Below, piece by piece: positions 1 to 5,462 of a stretch of 29,941 nt of DNA; the first letter of the stretch is position 1, and each line of letters starts with the position of its first letter. The notes below the pieces were generated by a model. That model made no database searches, was not told where the DNA came from, and saw only the letters and a program-made list of their open reading frames with translations. The stretch lies in assembly GCA_963625685.1 (NCBI GenBank), contig CAVFTR010000018.1, positions 1-29,941 on the forward strand, in the 5' to 3' direction. The DNA is from F23-B02 sp963625685. Its GTDB lineage: Bacteria > Bacillota > Clostridia > Oscillospirales > Oscillospiraceae. A program made the translations under genes and the position numbers.

Positions 1-59
1 GGCAGAGCACCTGCCTTTTAAGCAGGGTGTCCGGGGTTCGAATCCCCGCTGGAGCACCA
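1..59 (+). tRNA. tRNA-Lys(TTT), 5'-truncated by the window edge
   Basis: The window starts in the D-arm of a tRNA. The anticodon stem is CCTGC (10-14) with GCAGG (22-26), and the seven-base loop 15-21 places TTT (17-19) at the anticodon, so it reads lysine codons. The T-arm is CCGGGGTTCGAATCCCCG. The acceptor 3' strand CTGGAGC (49-55) is followed by discriminator A and an encoded CCA (57-59). The matching 5' acceptor strand should lie just outside the window. The 3' half is also the attachment core of the element that follows. This copy should be the functional gene, because the copies at 7487 and 7700 lack a 5' half. Confidence 0.93.
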
Positions 60-62
60 AAA
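14..62 (+). repeat. attL core, 49-bp direct repeat in the tRNA-Lys 3' end
   Basis: Bases 14-62 (from the anticodon loop through CCA plus three A) are identical to 7487-7535. Flanking bases differ on both sides (13 is g against c; 63 is c against t). Identity between a tRNA 3' end and a second copy next to a tyrosine integrase gene is the usual sign of site-specific integration. The insertion leaves the tRNA intact because the element carries the same 3' half. Confidence 0.93.
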
Positions 63-71
63 CAAAATGCG

Positions 72-108
72 AAAAAACCTTGTGGTTCCAATGACTACAA
101 GGTTTTTT
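72..108 (+). terminator. Terminator supplied by the element downstream of tRNA-Lys
   Basis: AAAAAACCTTGT (72-83) pairs with ACAAGGTTTTTT (97-108) around a 13-base loop and ends in six T, so it is a good intrinsic terminator. It starts only ten bases beyond the att core, so it belongs to the mobile element. It replaces the host tRNA terminator, which was displaced to 7532-7568. Confidence 0.8.
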
Positions 109-140
109 CACGTATATGCAGCGTTGCTCAAAACTACGCT

Positions 141-207
141 TTGGAGCCCGATAAACGTGGCGAAAACCGGGGTCCCAAGGTGTTTTGGGGTTCCATTTCG
201 GGCTCAA
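141..207. repeat. Nested inverted repeats in the attL-proximal non-coding stretch
   Basis: The 295 bases between attL and the first cargo gene hold no convincing gene. TTGGAGCCCG (141-150) pairs with CGGGCTCAA (199-207) with one bulge. Inside, 169-178 can pair with 185-194 over ten positions, three of them G-T. GGTCCCAA (171-178) and TTTTGGGGTTCC (183-194) resemble GGTCCCAA (7420-7427) and TTTGGGGCTCC (7402-7412) near attR, so these may be integrase arm-type or excisionase sites. A structured RNA is the alternative. Confidence 0.4.
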
Positions 208-278
208 ATTAGAAGGAGAAAACAGCGAAAGAGAGTATTTAAAAAAGATGGTTTCATTTATTCGCAAAGATTTTCCCC

Positions 279-307
279 TTGAAAAACGTTATGTTTCGTG
301 TTACTCT
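279..307 (+). promoter_or_regulatory. Candidate sigma-A promoter of the ART/SecB-like operon
   Basis: TTGAAA (279-284), a 17-base spacer and TACTCT (302-307), with TGT just before the -10 as an extended -10 element. It lies about 50 bases upstream of the first cargo gene in an AT-rich leader and is the only good candidate between attL and 358. Confidence 0.45.
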
Positions 308-357
308 AATAAAAAAGTGCATATTGCATCATAAATTTGAGGTAACTAGGATAGACT

Positions 358-927
358 ATGGAAGAAACTATTTCTGTCTTGGGATATCATAAGGCTCGTA
401 AGGAACGTGCTTCGAAAATATGTAGATTTAAAAATTTTCCGATAAGCAAGGGAGAAAGAATGTGGCTCGGAGATGGAATCTATTTTTGGGACACTATAGA
501 CAATGCAAAATGGTGGAATAGCAAAGTTTACACTGATGGCGTAATTTTGTCCGCTCAATTGAAATGTAGCGCGAAACACTATGTAGATTTAGATATTCCT
601 GCTAATATGGAAGCTATGGTAGGTTTTGCTGAAAGTCTAAAATGTGAAATCGAGAAAGTTGGAGAATGTGATATTGACTTTTCTGACCAAATACAAGCTC
701 GAGCTTTCTTTTGTACATGCTTTAAGAAGGAAAATGGAATTCTACTCATGAGACATTCATTTCCATATACAGATAAAGAGTGGAACGTGGCGGGCTTTAG
801 AGAGATGCATTCCCGCCCACAGTATTGTGCCACGAATAATAGCATTATAAGCAATATTAAGTATCTGTCAGAAGCGACTTCTGATAATTTTCTAGTTGAA
901 AGTGGTGATATTAATGAGTACATTTAA
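358..927 (+). CDS. ADP-ribosyltransferase-like toxin of a toxin-antitoxin-chaperone (CmdT-like) locus
   Basis: This 189-aa protein has no signal peptide or membrane segment. Near the N-terminus it has Tyr10-His11, then Gly-Asp-Gly-Ile-Tyr-Phe-Trp at 38-44 followed by Ala50 and Trp52. That spacing matches the PARP-like ADP-ribosyltransferase layout, where His and Tyr bind NAD in H-Y-[E/D/Q] enzymes. The third catalytic residue could not be assigned. The start at 358 has TAGGA seven bases upstream. The gene overlaps the next by 14 bases and is followed by a SecB-like gene. This order, ART toxin, small antitoxin, SecB-like chaperone, is that of the anti-phage CmdTAC system, in which the toxin ADP-ribosylates mRNA. 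ART assignment is by motif and context only. AT-rich composition unlike the host indicates horizontal acquisition. Confidence 0.62.
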   Translation: MEETISVLGYHKARKERASKICRFKNFPISKGERMWLGDGIYFWDTIDNAKWWNSKVYTDGVILSAQLKCSAKHYVDLDIPANMEAMVGFAESLKCEIEKVGECDIDFSDQIQARAFFCTCFKKENGILLMRHSFPYTDKEWNVAGFREMHSRPQYCATNNSIISNIKYLSEATSDNFLVESGDINEYI

Positions 928-1183
928 TCTCAGTATGCAAGAGATATTGAAATTTTGTAAGACTTATGGTGTTTCTGTAAAAGAAGGATCGGGTCGTGTC
1001 ACTATTGCTGCAAAAGAGTTTGAGGTCAAGGATCTGTTCGAAAACGCATTTATGGCATCAATCACTTCGGCATCACTTTTTTCTTCTAGTGAGAAATGTA
1101 ACAACTGTGAAATTGAGACGTCTACTGGCGCTTATAATAGCGCAACTTTTTTAGCGGAGCAGTCTCTGCTTCTTGCTGCATAA
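914..1183 (+). CDS. Small putative antitoxin between the ART-like and SecB-like genes
   Basis: This 89-aa protein starts at ATG 914, inside the end of the upstream gene (stop 925-927), so translation is probably coupled. An in-frame ATG at 896 exists but would lie deeper in the upstream gene, so 914 is preferred. I do not recognise a family. It has an N-terminal helix-rich part (about 1-50) that includes a basic/acidic stretch, a Ser-rich middle with a Cys-Asn-Asn-Cys motif (about 62-65), and a hydrophobic C-terminus ending Ser-Leu-Leu-Leu-Ala-Ala. In toxin-antitoxin-chaperone systems the antitoxin has a C-terminal chaperone-addiction segment that is aggregation-prone unless bound by the SecB-like partner. 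The hydrophobic tail fits that role. The antitoxin function is inferred from position. Confidence 0.6.
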   Translation: MSTFNLSMQEILKFCKTYGVSVKEGSGRVTIAAKEFEVKDLFENAFMASITSASLFSSSEKCNNCEIETSTGAYNSATFLAEQSLLLAA

Positions 1184-1195
1184 TTAGGAGGAATC

Positions 1196-1603
1196 ATGCC
1201 CAACGAACAACCGAATTCCGTGCTCGAATTGGAACGACTCTGTTTTGAAGAAATTACGTATTCAAGGCAAAGCGATGTCAACATTAGTGACATCGAATAC
1301 GAGATGAATTTTAATAGAGAAATAGATACAAGCGAGAACGAAGATCATTTCAGGATATCTTTAACTGCAAATGTGAGATCTAAGTCTAATGATGCAGTTA
1401 AGCTTAAAGCCAAGTTAGTTGGTTACTTCAGATGTGAATGTGATGACCCTACTTTAAAGAAGCAGCTTGTTGCATATAATACCCTTTCAATTTTGTTTCC
1501 GTACATTAGAAGTCAAATCAGCTTGGTTACCACACAGCCCGATATTCCCCCGATAACACTTCCAGTTATAAATATTATCTCTTTATTTCAGGAAGCAGAA
1601 TAG
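1196..1603 (+). CDS. SecB-like chaperone (CmdC-like; TAC system)
   Basis: This 135-aa protein matches the SecB family. The C-terminal third contains Leu-Phe-Pro-Tyr-Ile-Arg followed by a Pro-Pro-Ile-Thr-Leu-Pro-Val-Ile-Asn segment, equivalent to the conserved LFPYAR...PPLLLPPINF signature of SecB. The family is usually about 140-170 aa, so this is close to full length. AGGAGG at 1187-1192 sits just before the ATG, and only 12 bases separate it from the small upstream gene. Housekeeping SecB exports preproteins in Proteobacteria and is generally absent from Clostridia. A SecB paired with a toxin and antitoxin is therefore best read as a dedicated chaperone that folds the antitoxin. If a trigger titrates it, the antitoxin is lost and the toxin freed. 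Confidence 0.82.
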   Translation: MPNEQPNSVLELERLCFEEITYSRQSDVNISDIEYEMNFNREIDTSENEDHFRISLTANVRSKSNDAVKLKAKLVGYFRCECDDPTLKKQLVAYNTLSILFPYIRSQISLVTTQPDIPPITLPVINIISLFQEAE

Positions 1604-1623
1604 AATATATTATCAGTTTGCAA

Positions 1624-1656
1624 AGCCCTCGGCGGATCTGCCGAGGGCTGTTTTTT
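1624..1656. terminator. Terminator between the cargo operon and the convergent lysis genes
   Basis: AGCCCTCGGC (1624-1633) and GCCGAGGGCT (1640-1649) form a perfect 10-bp stem with a six-base loop, followed by G and six T (1651-1656). It ends the plus-strand cargo operon, and the hairpin lies just past the convergent holin gene on the minus strand. Confidence 0.85.
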
Positions 1657-1660
1657 CTAT

Positions 1661-2119
1661 TTACTTGTTCCCAATATCGTCGGTCTTGTCTTTGAGCTTT
1701 TTGATGCCGCTCGTCAGCCAGTCGGGCACAGGCGCGCCGAGGGCCTGCGCATTTTCGGCGATGCTGCCGATCTCCGTGAATATATACCACATCGTCACCA
1801 ACGGGCCGAACAGCGTTTCATAGTCTATAGGCAGCGCAACGCCGAGGCCGGTCATGCCGATCTTTAATGCAAGGTCACACATGAACGCGGCTACGACGGC
1901 GACGATCTCGCCGACCTTGTGCCAGCGTCCCTCGCGGGATCTTGCGCTGTTCCAGTCTCCGGCCTTCTTCGCAGCGCAGCTGCCAGTCGTCCAGTCAATG
2001 ACGACGAGCGCGAGAAACAGCATTACCGCCCAGCCTGCCCAGCCTATTATGCCGGTGATGACTGCCGCAACCGCAGTCGCGGCGCCCTTGATCTCTGAGA
2101 TTTTATCCGGTGCGTTCAT
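1661..2119 (-). CDS. Phage holin (Holin_4/TcdE type)
   Basis: This 152-aa membrane protein has hydrophobic stretches at about 13-45 and 69-90 and a weaker one around 95-120. A conserved Asp-Trp-Thr-Thr-Gly motif follows the first, and the C-terminus is charged. This is the pattern of the phage holin_4_1 family (TcdE/phi-type holins), which form membrane lesions that let the endolysin reach peptidoglycan. The ATG (2119-2117) directly follows the amidase stop codon (2122-2120), so the two are translationally coupled in the order endolysin then holin. Confidence 0.85.
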   Translation of the reverse strand: MNAPDKISEIKGAATAVAAVITGIIGWAGWAVMLFLALVVIDWTTGSCAAKKAGDWNSARSREGRWHKVGEIVAVVAAFMCDLALKIGMTGLGVALPIDYETLFGPLVTMWYIFTEIGSIAENAQALGAPVPDWLTSGIKKLKDKTDDIGNK

Positions 2120-2836
2120 TTACTTGCCCTCCATCATATTCTCGAAGTAGCGGCGCATGATCTCCATGACGCGGATCATGTCCTCTGACAGGTCGATCTC
2201 GCCGTTACCTTTGCCTTTTAGTGCGCCCGCGTCTATGTAGCGCTGCGCCATTTCGCGGTAGCCGGCAGGCACATCCTCTATCGTTTTCCATCTTTCCATT
2301 TCTTTATCCTCCGTAAGTCTTTTGTTTACCTCGGCCGCTATCTGACCGTGCCGCTCGTACAGCCATTGCCCGGGGCAGGCCTTGGTTTCATAGTCGCGGT
2401 GAACGGTCATATTGCAGCCGTTTCGGTGCCCCATGCGATCAGCCTTGTTAGTTGACCACACTAATTTGTTGATGCCGTTCCGGCGGCAAACGTCGGTGAC
2501 TAAGTCCAGCAGCGCCTGATAGGCCGCATCATTGACCTTGTACGGGTGCCTGTTTTCGCAGGCGACCTCGATCGTTACCGCTCTGCTGTCGTTTGCCCTG
2601 TCCGATGTGGCCCAGCTGCGGTCCCGCTCTTCGACATACATTCCGACTCTGCCGTCGGGGCCTATGCCGTAGTTTGCGCTTGCCGGCTTGGTTTGGAACA
2701 GCCTGCCGAGCGTTTCAACTGCCGCCTGCGCCGCCGAGCAGTGTATCGTGATGGTGTCGATATTGCGCCCCTTGCGGCCGCTGCTGTAGGGGCTTATCCG
2801 TGTGTAGCTGACAAGCGGTGAATTTGTAAATGCCAT
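2120..2836 (-). CDS. Phage endolysin, N-acetylmuramoyl-L-alanine amidase (Amidase_2)
   Basis: This 238-aa enzyme cleaves the amide bond between MurNAc and the stem peptide. The amidase domain spans about residues 20-175. Zinc ligands are visible as the His of Thr-Ile-His-Cys-Ser-Ala, the His of Thr-Val-His-Arg-Asp-Tyr and the Cys of Lys-Ala-Cys-Pro-Gly. The C-terminal 60 residues (Trp-Lys-Thr-Ile-Glu-Asp-Val-Pro onward) resemble the short SLH-like/cell-wall tail common on clostridial phage amidases. I chose the ATG at 2836 because AGAGGAGG lies seven bases upstream. A longer frame to 2923 has no such site. It is co-transcribed with the holin. No signal peptide is seen, consistent with holin-dependent release. 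Confidence 0.9.
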   Translation of the reverse strand: MAFTNSPLVSYTRISPYSSGRKGRNIDTITIHCSAAQAAVETLGRLFQTKPASANYGIGPDGRVGMYVEERDRSWATSDRANDSRAVTIEVACENRHPYKVNDAAYQALLDLVTDVCRRNGINKLVWSTNKADRMGHRNGCNMTVHRDYETKACPGQWLYERHGQIAAEVNKRLTEDKEMERWKTIEDVPAGYREMAQRYIDAGALKGKGNGEIDLSEDMIRVMEIMRRYFENMMEGK

Positions 2837-2933
2837 CGTCAGTCCTCCTCTAATAACCCGCTCAGGGTCTTTTCGTCGTCCGTAATGTTCATGCTTGAAA
2901 ATCACCGTCCTTTGAATGTTCACAAATTATTTG

Positions 2934-2961
2934 TTGTTTTTGTCCGCATAATATGTATAAT
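2934..2961 (+). promoter_or_regulatory. brnTA promoter with AT-rich direct repeats
   Basis: TTGTTT (2934-2939), a 16-base spacer and a perfect TATAAT (2956-2961). The sequence TATAATTA occurs twice (2961-2968 and 2972-2979) just downstream, a plausible operator for the BrnT-BrnA complex, which represses its own promoter in the characterised Brucella system. Confidence 0.55.
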
Positions 2962-2993
2962 ATAATTACAATATAATTATGAGGTACTGAAAA

Positions 2994-3269
2994 GTGAGAT
3001 TTGAATGGGATGAAAACAAAGCGCAGCTGAACATCAAAAAGCACGGCGTTTCATTTACCGAGGCCGAAACCGCATTTTATGATGCCTCCGCTCTGCTTAT
3101 CTCCGACCCCGAGCACTCCGACGATGAGGAACGCTTCATTCTGCTCGGCATGAGCCGGAATGCGCGGATTCTCGTCGTGTGCCACTGTCTCCGCGAGAGC
3201 GAAACGCTTATCCGCATCATTTCCGCAAGAAAAGCAACCAGAACCGAGAGCAGCTATTACGGGAGGTGA
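2994..3269 (+). CDS. brnT: BrnT-family ribonuclease toxin
   Basis: This 91-aa protein opens Arg-Phe-Glu-Trp-Asp-Glu-Asn-Lys and continues Asn-Ile-Lys-Lys-His-Gly-Val-Ser-Phe-Thr-Glu-Ala, the BrnT signature. It ends Ile-Ile-Ser-Ala-Arg-Lys-Ala-Thr, also typical. BrnT has a RelE-like fold and blocks translation by RNA cleavage. The start is GTG at 2994 with GAGGT at 2981-2985. The brnA ribosome-binding site overlaps its stop codon, giving toxin-first type II operon order. The pair is inserted on the plus strand between minus-strand tail and lysis genes, the usual position of a phage moron with its own promoter and terminator. Confidence 0.9.
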   Translation: MRFEWDENKAQLNIKKHGVSFTEAETAFYDASALLISDPEHSDDEERFILLGMSRNARILVVCHCLRESETLIRIISARKATRTESSYYGR

Positions 3270-3274
3270 TATAA

Positions 3275-3484
3275 ATGCTCAATGAATATGATTTTTCCGA
3301 TGCGCGGCCTAATCCTTACGCAAAGAAGCTGAAAAAGCAGATAACGATAAATATTGATGCCGATACCGTCGATTTCTTCAAGGCTCAGGCCGCCGCCTCC
3401 GGCATTCCTTATCAGACGCTCATAAATCTCTATCTGGCCGACTGTGCGGAAAACGACCGCCGCCTGACCGTCAAATGGGCTTGA
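3275..3484 (+). CDS. brnA: BrnA-family antitoxin
   Basis: This 69-aa protein contains a ribbon-helix-helix-type core, Lys-Gln-Ile-Thr-Ile-Asn-Ile-Asp-Ala-Asp-Thr-Val-Asp-Phe-Phe-Lys-Ala-Gln, followed by Gly-Ile-Pro-Tyr-Gln-Thr-Leu-Ile-Asn, the BrnA pattern. BrnA neutralises BrnT and brings DNA binding for autoregulation. GGGAGGTGAT at 3260-3269 spans the brnT stop and serves as its ribosome-binding site. A strong terminator follows within ten bases, so brnTA is a self-contained cassette. Confidence 0.88.
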   Translation: MLNEYDFSDARPNPYAKKLKKQITINIDADTVDFFKAQAAASGIPYQTLINLYLADCAENDRRLTVKWA

Positions 3485-3492
3485 TCTCACCC

Positions 3493-3516
3493 GCTCCCCG
3501 TCAGGGGAGCTTTTTT
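3493..3516 (+). terminator. brnTA terminator
   Basis: GCTCCCC (3493-3499), loop GTCA and GGGGAGC (3504-3510) followed by six T. It isolates brnTA from the convergent phage gene ending at 3521. Confidence 0.88.
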
Positions 3517-3520
3517 GTTG

Positions 3521-3877
3521 TCAAAACTCCGTAAAATAATCGCCCTCGACAATCTCAGTCGGATTGCCGCTCTGGAGGCACACATAGCGCTTAACGCCGT
3601 CCGTGTAATAGTAATTGGGGTACACGCTCATGCCGGGGATGAACATTATAGGCTCATCGGCCGTGCCCGATTTATCCTCGCTCTCGGCCTCTATCCACGC
3701 TATCGAACCACCGGCGACCGCCTGATGCGGAATCCACTTATAGCCCGGCCTCGACGGCATGTCCGTCGGCTTATCCTCAATGGTTATACCGACCTCGGCT
3801 ATAGTGTCGGAGACGTTTTTCAGGCTTGCTATGCCCTGCTTGAGCGCGTCTACTCTTTCGCGTGTTTTGCTGTCCAT
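3521..3877 (-). CDS. Phage-type hypothetical protein (end of tail operon)
   Basis: This 118-aa soluble protein was not recognised with certainty. Residues 1-30 look like a short helical segment (Thr-Arg-Glu-Arg-Val-Asp-Ala-Leu-Lys). The rest is rich in aromatic and turn residues and ends Glu-Gly-Asp-Tyr-Phe-Thr-Glu-Phe, a style seen in small distal-tail proteins of clostridial siphophages. Its ATG overlaps the previous stop by one base (TGATG at 3879-3875), so the two are coupled. It is the last tail-operon gene before the brnTA insertion. Confidence 0.72.
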   Translation of the reverse strand: MDSKTRERVDALKQGIASLKNVSDTIAEVGITIEDKPTDMPSRPGYKWIPHQAVAGGSIAWIEAESEDKSGTADEPIMFIPGMSVYPNYYYTDGVKRYVCLQSGNPTEIVEGDYFTEF

Positions 3878-4203
3878 CAGCCTACCTCACTTTCCAGCTC
3901 AGTCAGAATCGTACCGAGTTCTTTGCCTTTGTCGGCTATCACCTGTGCACCGTTGACGATTTCGATCTCGCATTTCGGCTCAGTGCCGTGCAAGCCGTCA
4001 TCGGTCAGCCGGAATACCGTGTCGACGATGTGCGTCGTGGTTTCGCTCGTTTCCGCGTCGGTGTATTCCTTTGCTATCTTCGCGCATATTCCCTCCGCTT
4101 CATCCGCGTCGCACAGGACATAGCAGCCGTTCGTGTGCAGCCGGTTATATACGAAGCTGTCCGCATATCCGGCGATTTCGTTGTTTACTTTTATCGCGTA
4201 CAT
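3877..4203 (-). CDS. Phage-type hypothetical protein
   Basis: This 108-aa acidic protein begins Met-Tyr-Ala-Ile-Lys-Val-Asn-Asn-Glu and ends in a helical stretch (Gly-Thr-Ile-Leu-Thr-Glu-Leu-Glu-Ser-Glu). No family was recognised. GGAGGTG, formed by the last codons of the upstream gene, sits seven bases before the ATG. It lies in a tight minus-strand series with its neighbours, which supports a phage structural or accessory role, possibly in tail assembly. Confidence 0.72.
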   Translation of the reverse strand: MYAIKVNNEIAGYADSFVYNRLHTNGCYVLCDADEAEGICAKIAKEYTDAETSETTTHIVDTVFRLTDDGLHGTEPKCEIEIVNGAQVIADKGKELGTILTELESEVG

Positions 4204-4207
4204 TGTT

Positions 4208-4582
4208 TTACACCTCCGTTTCGGGCGGCTCGCCTAACCGCTTCCTGTAATATTCGATCAATTTTGGCGTTGGCATTGTGCGCAAAAGGTTTTTCCAGTA
4301 ATGATTTATCGCTTCCGGCCATTTTTCAGGTTCAAAGTCCGAAGAATGACAACCGTTTTTGTAATACTGATACAGTTCGTCAAGTAACTTCTGCCTGTAT
4401 GCGCCCTCCGGCGTATTCGGCCTGAAATGCTCCCAGCCGTTTTCGGAAGTGACTGCGCAAATCCTGCGTCCATCGTCCGCGAACAGGAATCCGTTTTCTT
4501 CATTCACGATTGTCCCGTATGGCAAATTGAAATGTCCTTCAATGCCTTTTCCTTTAAAGCGTTTATGTACTATATATTTCAT
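4208..4582 (-). CDS. Conserved clostridial-phage hypothetical protein
   Basis: This 124-aa protein begins Met-Lys-Tyr-Ile-Val-His-Lys-Arg-Phe-Lys-Gly-Lys and has Asn-Leu-Pro-Tyr-Gly-Thr and Thr-Ser-Glu-Asn segments. From general familiarity these recur in small proteins encoded next to tail genes in clostridial prophages. No function is known to me. I chose ATG 4582 because TGAGGT lies eight bases upstream; the 11-residue upstream extension lacks such a site. That ribosome-binding site overlaps the stop codon of the truncated tail gene upstream, so they were one operon. Confidence 0.78.
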   Translation of the reverse strand: MKYIVHKRFKGKGIEGHFNLPYGTIVNEENGFLFADDGRRICAVTSENGWEHFRPNTPEGAYRQKLLDELYQYYKNGCHSSDFEPEKWPEAINHYWKNLLRTMPTPKLIEYYRKRLGEPPETEV

Positions 4583-4592
4583 GGCTTGTACC

Positions 4593-4790
4593 TCACACGC
4601 AACAGCAGGGTGCAATAGCTAACGGAAAGTTGGCAAAACTGTATTCTATTGTGCCGTCTGAATAAATCGAACAAAACTGAACGTCTCCACCATAATCTGT
4701 GTAAGCATTGGATCGAAGCCATTGGTTGGACGCTTTAGTTAATGAGTTGTGATAGTACTTAATTTTGCTGTTTCCCGCTGAATAATAAGC
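4593..4790 (-). pseudogene. C-terminal fragment of a phage tail/receptor-type protein (DUF6273-like)
   Basis: The minus-strand frame ending at the TGA 4593-4595 reads Ile-Lys-Tyr-Tyr-His-Asn..., then Gln-Trp-Leu-Arg-Ser, Tyr-Ser-Asp-Gly-Thr-Ile and a terminal Leu-Ala-Ile-Ala-Pro-Cys-Cys-Cys-Val. WLRS, a following SDG and a GVRPA-like end are the hallmarks of the DUF6273 C-terminal domain found at the ends of phage tail proteins. Only about 65 residues of what should be a several-hundred-residue protein remain. The 5' part stops near 4770-4800, where an unrelated plus-strand gene fragment begins, so it is a deletion remnant. The family call is moderate. Confidence 0.6.
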
Positions 4791-4792
4791 AT

Positions 4793-5197
4793 GTGGATTA
4801 TAGAGAAGCAAATCAACGTGCGGGCTATGTGTACATAATTTCTAATATTGGTGCGTTTGGTGAGAACGTATATAAGATCGGTATGACGCGGCGGCTCGAT
4901 CCGATGGACCGCATCGACGAACTGGGTGATGCATCCGTGCCGTTCAAATTTGATGTTCATGCGATGATTTTCTCGGAAGATGCACCCGGACTTGAAGCTG
5001 CGCTGCATAATGCTTTTGCCGATAAAAAGCTCAACTTTGTAAATCAGCGCAGAGAATTCTTCAATGTATCTCTTGATGAGATAAAAAAAGTGGTTAGGGA
5101 TAATTACGATAAATCTGTTGAATTCATAGAAACACCGCCAGCTGAGCAGTATAGAGAGTCCTTGTTGCTGAGGGAGGCGGCAGACACCAATGTATGA
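4793..5197 (+). pseudogene. 5'-truncated DUF4041/T5orf172 GIY-YIG-like protein
   Basis: The 134 residues contain a T5orf172/Mug113 GIY-YIG-type domain: Gly-Tyr-Val-Tyr-Ile-Ile-Ser-Asn near the start, Val-Tyr-Lys-Ile-Gly-Met-Thr-Arg-Arg, Ala-Ser-Val-Pro-Phe-Lys-Phe-Asp-Val-His-Ala-Met, then Glu-Ala-Ala-Leu-His and Arg-Arg-Glu-Phe-Phe. In clostridial prophages this domain normally ends a much longer DUF4041 protein with an N-terminal coiled coil near the integrase end. Here the frame is open only back to 4763, and a GTG at 4793 is the only early start. No good ribosome-binding site is visible. It was probably truncated by the same event as the tail fragment, though the domain itself looks whole and could still be made. 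Confidence 0.75.
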
Positions 5198-5345
5198 CTC
5201 AGATATAATAATAACCCTGCTCCGCTACATAGACGAATACAAATGGGGCTGGGGCATAGCTCGGCGGCAGTTAAGAATGCGTTTTAACGTGGATATCCCC
5301 GTGCCGGAGCTGCAGCAGTTATACAAACAGGCAAAAGAAAAATAA
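5190..5345 (+). CDS. Small phage-element protein, 51 aa
   Basis: The ATG at 5190 overlaps the stop of the GIY-YIG-like fragment (ATGTATGA), with AGGGAGG at 5171-5177. The 51-residue product begins Met-Tyr-Asp-Ser-Asp-Ile-Ile-Ile-Thr-Leu-Leu and has Lys-Trp-Gly-Trp-Gly-Ile-Ala-Arg-Arg and a helical C-terminus ending Lys-Glu-Lys. I do not recognise it. Coupling to the upstream gene and the good ribosome-binding site support it. Confidence 0.6.
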   Translation: MYDSDIIITLLRYIDEYKWGWGIARRQLRMRFNVDIPVPELQQLYKQAKEK

Positions 5346-5380
5346 AAAAAGACCGCTCGGTGCTGCAACACCGAACGGTC
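5344..5380 (-). terminator. hicAB terminator
   Basis: Read on the minus strand, GACCGTTCGGTG and CACCGAGCGGTC (5380-5369 and 5362-5351) pair with one mismatch around a six-base loop, followed by a run of seven T (5350-5344). It lies 80 bases past hicB and also borders the plus-strand small gene ending at 5345. Confidence 0.8.
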
Positions 5381-5462
5381 GAGTAGAAAACATACCAAGC
5401 ATGACCAAGGGAGTAGTCTACTTTTTTATGCTATCATAAAAATTTGTGTAATGCAAGCTGAT

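Noticed and set aside
27..282. Two plus-strand frames through the tRNA end and the attL-proximal leader
   Set aside because: They read through tRNA and a terminator, lack ribosome-binding sites and resemble no protein.
2120..2923. Longer amidase start at 2923
   Set aside because: No ribosome-binding site there, while ATG 2836 has AGAGGAGG at ideal spacing and the amidase domain begins after it.
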